Notes: generated from the letters alone by a model not told the origin. Shown: positions 7,763-16,410, counted from the first letter of the stretch. The stretch is DNA of 19,862 nt from Paraglaciecola arctica (GCA_003232445.1 QIJM01000594.1:1-19862), one strand, 5' to 3'. Program-made: numbers and translations.

Positions 7763-7785
7763 TACCAATTCATCCTAACAATTAG
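7762..7785 (-). repeat. 24-bp dispersed repeat, copy 1
   Basis: The + strand begins ATACCAATTCATC and ends CTAACAATTAG. The reverse complement of 19660-19683 matches it at 23 of 24 positions. It lies between the convergent ends of rhlE and yaiI and includes the last base of the rhlE stop codon. ATACCAAT-type termini are common on small dispersed repeats in Alteromonadales, from general knowledge. Confidence 0.8.
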
Positions 7786-7793
7786 ACACTGCT

Positions 7794-8240
7794 CTATGTA
7801 TTGCTAGTGAGTATTCTATCCAGATGATTGGCAAAATTTTGTCTATCACTTTGATTCAGTGGTGGAGGCCCACCGGATTGTTCACCGCTGGCACGCATGG
7901 TATCCATAAAATCACGGATATTGAGTCGAGAGCGAATATTCTCAGTGGTAAACAGTTCACCTCTTGAGCTTAAGGCTTGGCCGCCTTTTTCAATCACTTC
8001 TGCCGCTAGCGGTATATCACTGGTAATAACCAAATCATTCGGTTCAATTTGCCTCACTATTTCGTCGTCAGCCACATCAAATCCAGCACTGACTTGCATA
8101 GAGCGAATATACTTAGACGGTGGTGTACGAATATATTGATTAGCTACAAAAACCGTTTCAACTTTTTTACGCTCTGCAGCACGAAACAAAATATCCTTTA
8201 TCACCACTGGACATGCATCAGCATCGACCCAAATTTTCAA
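7794..8240 (-). CDS. yaiI: YaiI/YqxD family protein (DUF188, PIN-like)
   Basis: This 148-residue protein belongs to the widespread UPF0178/DUF188 family, whose fold is related to PIN-like nucleases; no function is firmly known. Conserved family marks are MKIWVDADACPVVIKDIL at the start with its acidic residues, VANQ (32-35), DLVITSDIPLA (69-79) and NIRDFMDTMRASGEQSGGPPPL (107-128). The start codon is TTG at 8240-8238: it yields the invariant MKIWVDADACP and is preceded by GAGAGGG at good spacing. The gene begins 24 bp after the anti-sigma-like gene on the same strand with no terminator between, so it may ride on the sigma operon. It converges with rhlE. Confidence 0.9.
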   Translation of the reverse strand: MKIWVDADACPVVIKDILFRAAERKKVETVFVANQYIRTPPSKYIRSMQVSAGFDVADDEIVRQIEPNDLVITSDIPLAAEVIEKGGQALSSRGELFTTENIRSRLNIRDFMDTMRASGEQSGGPPPLNQSDRQNFANHLDRILTSNT

Positions 8241-8264
8241 TGTAACCCTCTCTTTTTTAAATCA

Positions 8265-9122
8265 TTAATTCTCTGAAACGGCTTCAGCACTAAATTGTTT
8301 CAATTGCTGTACTTGTTTCTCTGTCAACACACTCAAGAATTTTTCAGTTATTTTAAATTCAGCATGACTTTTTTGGTACTGGGTCAAATGTTCAAACAAA
8401 GTTTGTTGCATCTTAACGCTTGAAGCACTCGCTTCAAGCTCTGACATATTTTGTATAGCCAGCTCTAATGTTAATAATTCTGCCAGTTTAGACATATCAA
8501 ACAATGACATAGGAGATGTTTTCGCGGAATTGTCTTCGAGCATCGACTTATCCAACATCTGTTCTTTTAACACCTTTGGGGTTCGGCTGATTGACATTCG
8601 TTTTCTTTCCACTGCAATCAACTCTTTGTCTAACCGCCCCTCATGTTTTTGAGCCGAAGCCGCCATTTTCATCACTTGAAAAGACTGTTCAGCCGTTATC
8701 TCCTCTGTCAGTGTTTCAGCCGCGCTGATGTCGGGGGCTCGCATAACGGGTTCGTTCAATATGCCAGCATCTCCTGCGACAACATTACTGGGGTCAATAA
8801 AATAGTCTCTTTGGGTAATAAACAAAACACCCAAAATTCCCACAGAAGCCACCAATGAAAACGGCCATTGCCATGCCTTTTGGGTCTTACGTTGTGTATT
8901 TTTATTGGCAGGCGGTGGTTGATCAAGCGTTTGGTTTTTAGCCAATAAGCTAGAATGGTCTGAAAGTTGTTGTTTGGCCATTGCCAGTATTTCAGAGTCT
9001 ATCTGCGCACTAGGCTCTTCAACACTATATTTTTTATTATTCTGATAAAGTTCGCTTATTTTTTTTTCATGAGCTAATAAGTTAAAAGAGTCAAAAGAGC
9101 CATCTTTACTATCATTGCTCAT
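8265..9122 (-). CDS. Single-pass membrane protein, probable anti-sigma factor
   Basis: I do not recognise the family of this 285-residue protein. It has an N-terminal cytoplasmic part of about 83 residues with charged helix-forming stretches, basic residues (NTQRKTQK) just before one membrane segment at about 86-103 (WPFSLVASVGILGVLFI), and a mostly helical C-terminal part of about 180 residues that would lie in the periplasm. There is no cysteine anywhere, so the usual zinc anti-sigma motif (HxxxCxxC) is absent. The call rests on topology and position: the start codon overlaps the stop of the ECF sigma gene by 4 nt (ATGA), with a strong GGGGAGG ribosome binding site inside that gene. The periplasmic half could sense an envelope signal or contact the VWA lipoprotein of the same operon. 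The family could equally be an accessory membrane protein. Confidence 0.6.
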   Translation of the reverse strand: MSNDSKDGSFDSFNLLAHEKKISELYQNNKKYSVEEPSAQIDSEILAMAKQQLSDHSSLLAKNQTLDQPPPANKNTQRKTQKAWQWPFSLVASVGILGVLFITQRDYFIDPSNVVAGDAGILNEPVMRAPDISAAETLTEEITAEQSFQVMKMAASAQKHEGRLDKELIAVERKRMSISRTPKVLKEQMLDKSMLEDNSAKTSPMSLFDMSKLAELLTLELAIQNMSELEASASSVKMQQTLFEHLTQYQKSHAEFKITEKFLSVLTEKQVQQLKQFSAEAVSEN

Positions 9123-9778
9123 AATATCGCCCTCCCCGTCTTAACGTGCAAACATTGGCGCAGATTTTCATAGGCATAACGCAAACGGCTTTTACTGGCT
9201 TCAAAGCTGGTATTGAGTACCATTGCAATGTCTTTAACTGACAGACCCGCTTCTTCTTTTAACAAAAAACTGTCTTTTTGCGCCTGAGGCAATTGAGCTA
9301 TACATTGTTTCAAAGATTCGGCGACTCTAGTGCTGGTCAATTCACTCTCTGGCTCGTTGTTCATTTGTGTATGTTTGAATGCTTCAGGTGACTCAGCTAC
9401 TTCTTCGTCATGACTGCGCACCACCACTTTATTAACCACAGATAAATGACGCACATGATCCACTAACTTGTTGTGGGCTAAGGTATATAACCAAGTGGTA
9501 AATTTCGCCGATGGTTTATAGTGTTTAGCCTGCACTATCACCTTGTTCCAGATCTCCTGATACAAATCTTCTGCCAAACTTGGCTCAGGAATATGCCGCA
9601 TAAAATACCGATATAACCCGCCTTTGTGCCTGTTATACAAGATTTCAAACGCTCGAAGATCACCTGCTCCGTACTGCTGCATCAAGCTTGTATCTGTTTG
9701 TTGTTGATAATCTACTGAGTCAGGGATGGATTGCACTGACTCAGCATAATTAGCGTTAGGGTTCACAGGTTGTTTCAA
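9119..9778 (-). CDS. ECF-family RNA polymerase sigma factor
   Basis: This 219-residue sigma factor has only regions 2 and 4, as in the extracytoplasmic-function group. Region 2 spans about 42-110 (FEILYNRHKGGLYRYF, AEDLYQEIWNKV, FTTWLYTLAHNKLVDHVRH). Region 4 spans about 153-210 (AQLPQAQKDSFLLKEEAGLSVKDIAMVLNT, then SKSRLRYAYENLR, the helix-turn-helix). The longest reading frame starts at TTG 9778, whose TTGA overlaps the stop of the VWA gene. No Shine-Dalgarno is evident there and about 30 residues precede the conserved domain, so a later start such as Met33 remains possible. The stop overlaps the ATG of the next gene. Gene order suggests that it is held by the downstream membrane protein and directs transcription of its own operon. 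Confidence 0.9.
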   Translation of the reverse strand: MKQPVNPNANYAESVQSIPDSVDYQQQTDTSLMQQYGAGDLRAFEILYNRHKGGLYRYFMRHIPEPSLAEDLYQEIWNKVIVQAKHYKPSAKFTTWLYTLAHNKLVDHVRHLSVVNKVVVRSHDEEVAESPEAFKHTQMNNEPESELTSTRVAESLKQCIAQLPQAQKDSFLLKEEAGLSVKDIAMVLNTSFEASKSRLRYAYENLRQCLHVKTGRAIL

Positions 9779-11592
9779 TGGGCAGTCAACAAAGTAGGTT
9801 TAAGCTCAATACTGCGGGTAAAAGCTTGAATATTCAATTCTACTGACTTTAATTTTTGCTCTGACTGCTTAGGCATACTGACTTGTAAAGAGGCGCTGCT
9901 GCGAACCAAGTTAATAAACTCGGCTCGATAACCAAACTCGTCTTTGCCTTTAGCCCCTTGCGCTAAATCAATAATTTGTTGATAACTCATACCTTGCCAA
10001 TAGTGACTCTGTTTTAATAAATGGGCAAATCCCACTACGCTACTGGCAAACCTAAAGTCGTCAGATTGTTGATTAAAATCAGTAATTTGATTGGCCATCA
10101 CCGCTTGGGTGATTAATTGACTTTTTTCACTATTAACAGGTTTGTAACGTAGTTTAACCAAAGCTAACTCATCAGAAAATTGGCTGTCTTGTGTTTTAGC
10201 GTCATTCTTAACTTGAGTATTCTGATAACGCAATGGGTCAAGATAACGGTTGTTAGATGTATTTAAGATCAGCTCATACAAAGCAGTCACTGTATGCCCT
10301 GCGCCAATTTCACCCGCATCCACTTTATCATTGTTAAAATCCTCACGCTTTAACACCCGATTTTCGTAACCTAACAAACGGTATTCAGCCACTAAATCAG
10401 GATTAAATTCCACTTGAATTTTGACATCTTTAGCAATGGTTAACAGTGTGGCGTTCATTTCATCTACTAATACTTTTCGAGCTTCATGAATAGTATCAAT
10501 ATAGGCATAGTTGCCGTTACCTGCATCGGCTAATTGTTCCATCAGATGGTCGTTGTAGTTACCTTGCCCAAAACCCAAAGTGGTTAAAGCAATGCCTTTC
10601 TGACGTTTATGTTTGATCAGCTCGATTAATCGTTCATGACTGGTCACGCCCACATTAAAATCACCGTCTGTAGCTAAGATAACTCGGTTAACCCCGCCTT
10701 TTATAAAAGCCTGTTCTGCCATATTGTAAGCTAGCTCAATGCCCGCCTGACCATTGGTTGAGCCACCCGCCGACAAACTTGCCAGCGCTTGTTTAATTTT
10801 AGCTTTTTGATCACCTTGAGTAGGCTCTAACACTACCCCTGACGCACCTGCATATACCACAATGGACACACTATCTTGGTTGCTCAACTGCCCTGTTAAT
10901 AACTCAAGAGAACGAGTTAACAATGGTAATTTATTTGGCTGATTCATCGAACCAGATACATCCAATAAAAACACCAGATTTCGACCTGCAATCTGTTTGA
11001 TATCTGGGCTAAAACCTTTTAGGCCAATACGCATAATGTGCCGTTGTTCTGCCCACGGCGAGGTAGCAATAGCGGTATCAATACTAAAAGGGGCATCAGA
11101 TCCACTTTCATTTTTCTGGGGATAATCGTAATCAAAATAATTGATAAACTCTTCTATTCTTATGGCATCTGCAGGGGGCAATATGCCCTGATTGATCATT
11201 CGGCGAATATTAGTGTAACTACCTGTGTCTACATCGATTGAGAAGGTTGAAACAGGATGATGCAACACCGATTTGATCCCATTTTCAGTATAATGCTGGT
11301 AGTTTTCGGTATTATCAGTGGGTGATTTAACATGTCTGATACGCTGCTGTGGCGAATGGTAAACAGAACTCTTAGCCAATATCTGCTTATCAGCCATAAA
11401 CTCCATCTTCAACTCAGCCTCTAACGGTCGACTAACCGCCACCATTGGCTTTGATTGTTTTTTAGACTCCTCAGCTGTCTCGTTCTTTTTAGTGCCTGAA
11501 CTACATGCCACCGTTAATGCTATCAATGCTCCGCTGACCAGATACATGGTCAAGGCGGGAGTTTTATTACTGTGTATTTTGAAATGTTGCAT
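9775..11592 (-). CDS. VWA-domain lipoprotein, YfbK-like
   Basis: This 605-residue exported protein has an N-terminal hydrophobic stretch (14-29) ending in LTVAC, a plausible lipobox with Cys30 followed by Ser, so an outer-membrane lipoprotein is likely. A YfbK-type N-terminal domain (about 113-160) contains STFSIDVDTGSYTNIRRMINQGILPP and IRIEEFINYFDYDYP. A von Willebrand A domain (about 203-385) has an intact metal site: DVSGS (211-215), Thr279 in GGSTN and Asp309 in ATDGD. The remaining part to about 575 matches the YfbK C-terminal domain (DUF3520) in placement. VWA metal sites bind ligands through Mg2+. It is the first gene of an operon with an ECF sigma factor and a membrane protein, which suggests a sensing or effector role at the envelope. 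A substrate cannot be read from sequence. Confidence 0.9.
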   Translation of the reverse strand: MQHFKIHSNKTPALTMYLVSGALIALTVACSSGTKKNETAEESKKQSKPMVAVSRPLEAELKMEFMADKQILAKSSVYHSPQQRIRHVKSPTDNTENYQHYTENGIKSVLHHPVSTFSIDVDTGSYTNIRRMINQGILPPADAIRIEEFINYFDYDYPQKNESGSDAPFSIDTAIATSPWAEQRHIMRIGLKGFSPDIKQIAGRNLVFLLDVSGSMNQPNKLPLLTRSLELLTGQLSNQDSVSIVVYAGASGVVLEPTQGDQKAKIKQALASLSAGGSTNGQAGIELAYNMAEQAFIKGGVNRVILATDGDFNVGVTSHERLIELIKHKRQKGIALTTLGFGQGNYNDHLMEQLADAGNGNYAYIDTIHEARKVLVDEMNATLLTIAKDVKIQVEFNPDLVAEYRLLGYENRVLKREDFNNDKVDAGEIGAGHTVTALYELILNTSNNRYLDPLRYQNTQVKNDAKTQDSQFSDELALVKLRYKPVNSEKSQLITQAVMANQITDFNQQSDDFRFASSVVGFAHLLKQSHYWQGMSYQQIIDLAQGAKGKDEFGYRAEFINLVRSSASLQVSMPKQSEQKLKSVELNIQAFTRSIELKPTLLTAH

Positions 11593-11607
11593 AAACTCAC
11601 TCTCTTG

Positions 11608-11655
11608 TTAACTGATTAAAAACTGCTGTGTTTGCCTTACCAACGGATCAGTTAA
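11608..11655. repeat. Inverted repeat at the sigma-operon promoter
   Basis: TTAACTGAT (11608-11616) and ATCAGTTAA (11647-11655) are perfect 9-bp inverted copies, centred on the predicted transcription start of the VWA-sigma operon. It could be an operator for a dimeric regulator. It may be chance in AT-rich DNA. Confidence 0.35.
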
Positions 11656-11666
11656 TCAAAAGGGTT
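11640..11666 (-). promoter_or_regulatory. Candidate ECF-sigma promoter of the VWA-sigma operon
   Basis: On the minus strand there is AACCC (11666-11662), a 16-bp spacer and CGTTGG (11645-11640). ECF promoters typically have an AAC-containing -35 and a CGT-containing -10 at about this spacing. The predicted start near 11633 gives a leader of about 40 nt before the VWA ATG at 11592. This fits autoregulation by the sigma factor encoded two genes on, but it was found by eye. Confidence 0.45.
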
Positions 11667-11876
11667 ATTTATTTTTAGACTCATCACTGTGAGCATTTAA
11701 ACCAACTAATGGTGAATATCACTAATGCTTACAATTACAAACTCGCATTATATTCACACTATTTTACTATCTAATTGTTTTATATGAGTTTTATTGGATT
11801 GGCATAGTCGATGCTAAATACAAGTATATACGCATACTCACTATTAACTTTAAACTTGCTTTTCAGGGAACCCAAA

Positions 11877-13019
11877 ATGGAATCAATAATAAATAAAAAA
11901 GTTGGCCTAAGATTACTCATGATATTACCTATTCTGCTATCGATTAGCCTACTTAATAGTTGTGGCGAAGCTGGAGCAGTAGATGAAGACAACCAAGAAG
12001 ATCTAGTTATATCGGTTCCTGTAGAGGTTGCGTCATTGTCGATAGGTAATATTTCTTCAAACTATTCAACTACTGCGGTTCTAGAAGCAAAAGAAGAAGC
12101 GTTTGTGGTACCAAGAGCTTCAGGGATCATTGAACATATTTATGTAGAAGAAGGTGATTATGTTGAAAAAGGCCAAATATTGGCGCAAATAGAGCCCCGT
12201 CGTTATCACTTGAACCTCGACCGAGCAAAAGCAGATTTAGTCGGTGTTGAGAAAGAGTTGGCAAAAATTAACAAGGTATACAGTAAAAAGTTAGTCAGTG
12301 ACGATACTTATGACAAACTGACCGCTCAATACGAATCAGCTAAAGCCACCCGATCCCTTGCAGAACTGGATTTACAAGAAGCCACAATAACAGCCCCTAT
12401 ATCCGGTTATATCGCGGAACGAAATGCCAAAGTGGGTAATCTAAGCGAGTCTTTCCAGCGTGAAAGAATGTTCCATATAGTTCAGCAAAAAGAATTATAC
12501 GGAATTGTTTATTTGCCTGAAAAAGAACTATCTAAAGTGCATAAAGAGCAACAAGCCTCTTTGAACTTAACTGCATTTGATGGTGACGACATTCGTGCCT
12601 TTGTCGAACGCATTAGCCCAGTTATCGATTCAAAAACCGGCACGTTTAAAGTCACATTGCGCGTAGCTAACCCTGATAACTTACTCAAGTCAGGCATGTT
12701 TGCCCAAGTTAAATTGAATTATGACACCAAACAAAACGTGGTACTTCTTCCACGTAAAGCCTTACTTGCCATAGACGATAGTGTCAATGTGTTTGTGGTC
12801 AAAGATGGTATTGCGAGTAAAAAAGCCGTCACAGTGGGTTATCAAGAAGGTGAAGTAGTAGAAATATTAAGTGGCTTATCAGGCACAGAACAAGTGGTTA
12901 TCACCGGGCATCAAAACCTTAGAGATCAAGCCCCTGTTGAAATAGTCAATGACGACGTTAGTCAAAGCGAACTTTTCGAACTAGCCCAGGAACCCTCCAG
13001 TCAGTTAGCTAACGGTTAA
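11877..13019 (+). CDS. RND efflux periplasmic adaptor (membrane fusion protein)
   Basis: The adaptor links an inner-membrane RND pump to an outer-membrane channel. The 380-residue protein starts at the ATG at 11877, preceded by CAGGGAACCC. An in-frame ATG at 11811 would add 22 residues but lacks a ribosome binding site and would bury the signal. A lipoprotein signal (hydrophobic 11-26, then LLNSC with Cys29) follows. Domains are a lipoyl/barrel-sandwich half at about 65-107 (VPRASGIIEHIYVEEGDYVEKGQILAQIEPRRY), a short alpha-hairpin about 108-165, the second lipoyl half at 167-190 (ATITAPISGYIAERNAKVGNL), a beta-barrel about 205-285 and a membrane-proximal domain to 355. It is the first gene of the pump operon, 10 bp before the first permease. 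No clear sigma-70 promoter was found in the 284-bp gap shared with the divergent sigma operon. Confidence 0.92.
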   Translation: MESIINKKVGLRLLMILPILLSISLLNSCGEAGAVDEDNQEDLVISVPVEVASLSIGNISSNYSTTAVLEAKEEAFVVPRASGIIEHIYVEEGDYVEKGQILAQIEPRRYHLNLDRAKADLVGVEKELAKINKVYSKKLVSDDTYDKLTAQYESAKATRSLAELDLQEATITAPISGYIAERNAKVGNLSESFQRERMFHIVQQKELYGIVYLPEKELSKVHKEQQASLNLTAFDGDDIRAFVERISPVIDSKTGTFKVTLRVANPDNLLKSGMFAQVKLNYDTKQNVVLLPRKALLAIDDSVNVFVVKDGIASKKAVTVGYQEGEVVEILSGLSGTEQVVITGHQNLRDQAPVEIVNDDVSQSELFELAQEPSSQLANG

Positions 13020-13029
13020 GGGGCGGGTT

Positions 13030-16000
13030 ATGAACATTGTTGATATTGCGGTCAAACGACCCGTCACAGTATGGATGTTTACCTTCGCGATTATTTTATT
13101 TGGTATGGTTTCACTATCACGTTTGGCAATAAACCTGTTACCGGAATTGTCCTACCCTACCCTGACTATCCGTACCGATTATATTGGCGCAGCACCGAGC
13201 GAAATCGAACAGCTGGTATCCAAACCTATTGAAGAAACCATAGGTGTGGTTAAAGGTGTGCGTAGCGTAACCTCAACTTCCAAAGCCGGTCAATCTGATG
13301 TATTACTCGAGTTTGAGTGGGGCACAGATATGGACTTAGCCAGCCTTGAAGTACGTGAAAAACTAGACACGCTACAATTACCCTTAGATATCAAAAAACC
13401 ATTGTTATTGCGTTTTAATCCTAGCTTAGATCCAGTCATGCGTTTTGGCCTAGGAGGTGCCAAAGTCGCAAAATCCATAGCAACAAAAGATCCCACCAAA
13501 GCAAAAGACAGCCCGCAAATAGCATTAACCGACCAAGGTATTAAAGCATTACGTGTCTACGCCGAAGAGCAAATCAAGCGACAACTCGAATCAGTAGTGG
13601 GTGTGGCATCTGTCAAAGTGGGTGGTGGCTTAGAAAATGAAATTCAGGTACTTGTTGACCAACAAAAAACCAGTCAACTGAAGATTACCGTTAATGAAGT
13701 GATTAAACGTTTAAAAGACGAAAACGTCAACTCCTCTGGTGGCCGAGTAAAAGATGGCTCACAAGAGTATTTAGTGCGCACCTTAAACCAATTTCAAACC
13801 TTAGACGATATACGCGACCTGTTTATCGCTAATCGGGAAGGCAGAAACATTCGTTTAGGCGACATTGCCACAGTACAAGATGCTCACAAAGAGCCTACCT
13901 CTATGAATCGCTTTAATGGTTTTGAAGGGGTGGAAATAGCGATTTATAAAGAAGGTGATGCAAATACAGTACAAGTTGCAGAAAACGTGCAGTTTCGAAT
14001 CGCCCAGTTGCAAGATGACATACCCAGCCAATATCAATTGCAGTTGGTCTACGATCAATCCAGGTTTATCGCCAGTGCTATTGACGAGGTAAAATCAGCA
14101 GCCATTATTGGTGGTCTACTGGCTATGTTGGTGTTGTATTTGTTTCTGAAAAACATTTGGTCAACATTGATTATATCTATCTCTATTCCTGTCTCCATTA
14201 TCGCCACATTTAATCTTATGTATGCCAATGATATTAGTTTGAATATTATGAGCTTAGGAGGGATCGCGCTGGCGATTGGTCTATTGGTCGATAACAGCAT
14301 AGTGGTGTTAGAAAACATTGCTCGGCATAAATCTAAAAGCAAAAATTTCAAACAGGCTGCAGTCATAGGCACCAAAGAAGTCTCTATGGCCATCATCGCA
14401 TCAACATTGACAACCATGGCAGTGTTTTTCCCATTAGTCTTTGTTGAAGGCATAGCCGGCCAGCTGTTCAGTGATCAAGCCTTAACTGTTACTTTTGCCT
14501 TGGCTGCATCGCTAGTCGTGGCATTAACATTGATACCTATGTTGGCCGCAAGAGAAAAAACAACTGATGCGCCAAATAATAACCAAGCCTTAGATTTAGG
14601 TGAAAGCCTTGAAAAACCCCTTATAACAACCAAAGTTGGTTGGTTATTTCATTATTTATCACTGCCTCTTTATTGGTTAGTGCAATTAGTTTTCCATTTT
14701 ATTCCTTTTGTTATTACCTCCTTAATCGTTTTGTTATTCAGGCTGTTAAGTAAAGTGTTTGCTAGCTTATTCCATCCGCTATTATGGATATTTGACAAAA
14801 GCTTTGTACAAATCGAAAAAACCTACTTGGCGGCACTTAAACAGGCATTACGTATTCGCTTATTGGTTTTAACAGCTGTAATAGCCGTGTCTTTGGCTTC
14901 AGTGTTGTTATTACCTAAGCTAGGCATGGAGCTGATCCCTGATATGTCTCAAGGTGAATTTTTTGTCGAAATCAACTTACCGACAGGCTCTCAATTAGAA
15001 AGCACCGACCAAGTGATTGCCGACTTAGCCATCTTTACCGCTGACCTTGAAGGCGTTGAGCGCACCTATGCCTTAGCTGGAACGGGCAGCTTAATGAATG
15101 TATCAGCCAGTCGTGGCGGTGAATATTGGGGTAAGCTGAATGTGGTGATGCAAACCGATAGCTCTGCTCAGACAAGTCAATTAGTAATGGACAAAATGCG
15201 CGGTTATTTGTCACAACAAGCGGGCATTCAGAGTAAGTTTGGTAAACCTGCATTGTTTACCTTTGCTACGCCTTTAGCTGTGCAAATTGTGGGTTATGAT
15301 CTGGAAAACTTGGCTAAATACAGCCAAAAGATGGAGGCTATCATGCAAGGCGATAAACGATTCGCCGATGTGAAATCCTCATTACAATCAGGTAATCCAG
15401 AACTTAAAATTAAATTCGACCATGGAAAACTCGCCCAACTTGGTATTAATGCACCCGATGTAGCTAAACTTATTTCTGCAAAAATTGGTGGCGAAGTCGC
15501 GACTAAATTCAGTATTGAAGATCGCAAAGTCGATATCTTAGTTAGAACCATTGAAAAACAACGGGATTCTATTGCTAATATTGGCCGGATGATCGTTAAT
15601 CCCAGTGCCAGCCCATCTATCCCTTTGGCAGCCGTGGCAGATATTAGTATGTCAATTGGTCCTAGTGAAATCACTCGTATAGGTCAAGAGCGGGTTGCAG
15701 TGGTCTCGGCCAATTTAAATTACGGAGATTTAAATGAAGCGGTATTAGCCGTGCAACAACATATCGACACGTTAAAATTGCCCTTAAACATGCAGGCTAA
15801 AGTAGCCGGTCAGAGTGAAGAAATGGAAAACAGTTTTCAATCTTTACAATTTGCCTTAGCCTTGGCGATATTTTTAGTGTATCTGGTGATGGCCTCTCAA
15901 TTTGAGTCATTGTTACACCCATTACTGATTTTGTTTACTGTTCCTTTAGCTTGTGCGGGTTCTATCTATGGATTGTACCTATCAGGCACTAATATCAGTG

Positions 16001-16410
16001 TAGTGGTGTTTATTGGGCTAATTATGTTAGCCGGAATTGTAGTGAATAATGCCATAGTGTTAATAGACCGAATTAACCAGCTGCGTACATCAGGACTAGA
16101 AAAAACAGCGGCTATCATCGAGGCTGCACAAAGCCGTCTACGGCCTATTTTAATGACCACTCTTACTACCTCATTAGGTTTATTACCGATGGCAATCGGG
16201 TTAGGAGAAGGCGCTGAAATACGCACGCCTATGGCCGTTACCGTTATTTATGGTTTGCTTTTTGCCACCCTTCTCACCTTGTTTTTTATCCCTGTGATCT
16301 ACAGTTTATTTGACCGTAAACAGTTTGATAAGCAGTTAGATAAAGAAGCTGAAAAACAATCAGATGAATTGCCAACAAACACCGATGATGGGGAGACAAT
16401 TTATGGATAA
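13030..16410 (+). CDS. RND efflux permease 1 (AcrB/HAE-like) with enlarged central loop
   Basis: This is a proton- or ion-driven inner-membrane exporter, 1126 residues against about 1040 for AcrB-type pumps. Twelve core membrane helices are visible: TM1 about 12-33, TM2-6 about 357-506, TM7 about 609-630, TM8-12 about 935-1092, with two periplasmic porter/docking regions (34-350 and 632-930). TM4 carries GLLVDNSIVVLENI (Asp421, aligned with AcrB Asp407, but Asn422 in place of Asp408). TM10 has GIVVNNAIVLIDR (Asn1006 where AcrB has Lys940). The extra length is mainly a 507-608 loop with a hydrophobic stretch (about 537-590) that could add one or two membrane helices. The start follows a strong AAGGGGCGGG site. 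Substrates (drugs, lipids or others) cannot be told from sequence; a metal-exporter identity is less likely as the loop motifs of CzcA/CusA were not recognised. Confidence 0.92.
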   Translation: MNIVDIAVKRPVTVWMFTFAIILFGMVSLSRLAINLLPELSYPTLTIRTDYIGAAPSEIEQLVSKPIEETIGVVKGVRSVTSTSKAGQSDVLLEFEWGTDMDLASLEVREKLDTLQLPLDIKKPLLLRFNPSLDPVMRFGLGGAKVAKSIATKDPTKAKDSPQIALTDQGIKALRVYAEEQIKRQLESVVGVASVKVGGGLENEIQVLVDQQKTSQLKITVNEVIKRLKDENVNSSGGRVKDGSQEYLVRTLNQFQTLDDIRDLFIANREGRNIRLGDIATVQDAHKEPTSMNRFNGFEGVEIAIYKEGDANTVQVAENVQFRIAQLQDDIPSQYQLQLVYDQSRFIASAIDEVKSAAIIGGLLAMLVLYLFLKNIWSTLIISISIPVSIIATFNLMYANDISLNIMSLGGIALAIGLLVDNSIVVLENIARHKSKSKNFKQAAVIGTKEVSMAIIASTLTTMAVFFPLVFVEGIAGQLFSDQALTVTFALAASLVVALTLIPMLAAREKTTDAPNNNQALDLGESLEKPLITTKVGWLFHYLSLPLYWLVQLVFHFIPFVITSLIVLLFRLLSKVFASLFHPLLWIFDKSFVQIEKTYLAALKQALRIRLLVLTAVIAVSLASVLLLPKLGMELIPDMSQGEFFVEINLPTGSQLESTDQVIADLAIFTADLEGVERTYALAGTGSLMNVSASRGGEYWGKLNVVMQTDSSAQTSQLVMDKMRGYLSQQAGIQSKFGKPALFTFATPLAVQIVGYDLENLAKYSQKMEAIMQGDKRFADVKSSLQSGNPELKIKFDHGKLAQLGINAPDVAKLISAKIGGEVATKFSIEDRKVDILVRTIEKQRDSIANIGRMIVNPSASPSIPLAAVADISMSIGPSEITRIGQERVAVVSANLNYGDLNEAVLAVQQHIDTLKLPLNMQAKVAGQSEEMENSFQSLQFALALAIFLVYLVMASQFESLLHPLLILFTVPLACAGSIYGLYLSGTNISVVVFIGLIMLAGIVVNNAIVLIDRINQLRTSGLEKTAAIIEAAQSRLRPILMTTLTTSLGLLPMAIGLGEGAEIRTPMAVTVIYGLLFATLLTLFFIPVIYSLFDRKQFDKQLDKEAEKQSDELPTNTDDGETIYG

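Noticed and set aside
8049..8276. 75-residue plus-strand ORF opposite yaiI
   Set aside because: Shadow of the conserved yaiI coding sequence.
11685..11735. TCACTGTGA and GTGAATATCAC palindromes that resemble CRP half-sites
   Set aside because: Spacing does not fit TGTGA-N6-TCACA; not supported as a CRP site.
11771..11805. Possible third, degenerate copy of the 24-bp repeat (CTAATTGTT ... GGATTGGCAT)
   Set aside because: The two halves are separated by 16 bp instead of 5 and the middle does not match; in AT-rich DNA this is weak evidence.
11811..11876. Upstream ATG for the adaptor gene
   Set aside because: It adds 22 residues before a normal lipoprotein signal; the ATG at 11877 has a ribosome binding site and places the signal at the N-terminus.
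14055..14453. 132-residue minus-strand ORF
   Set aside because: Antisense to membrane helices of permease 1, where hydrophobic codons keep reverse frames open; no motif. The same holds for 15294-15674, 15966-16226 and 6964-7245.
16364..16402. Upstream ATG for permease 2
   Set aside because: Lies inside permease 1 without a ribosome binding site; the ATG at 16403 has GGGGAG and gives the usual RND N-terminus.
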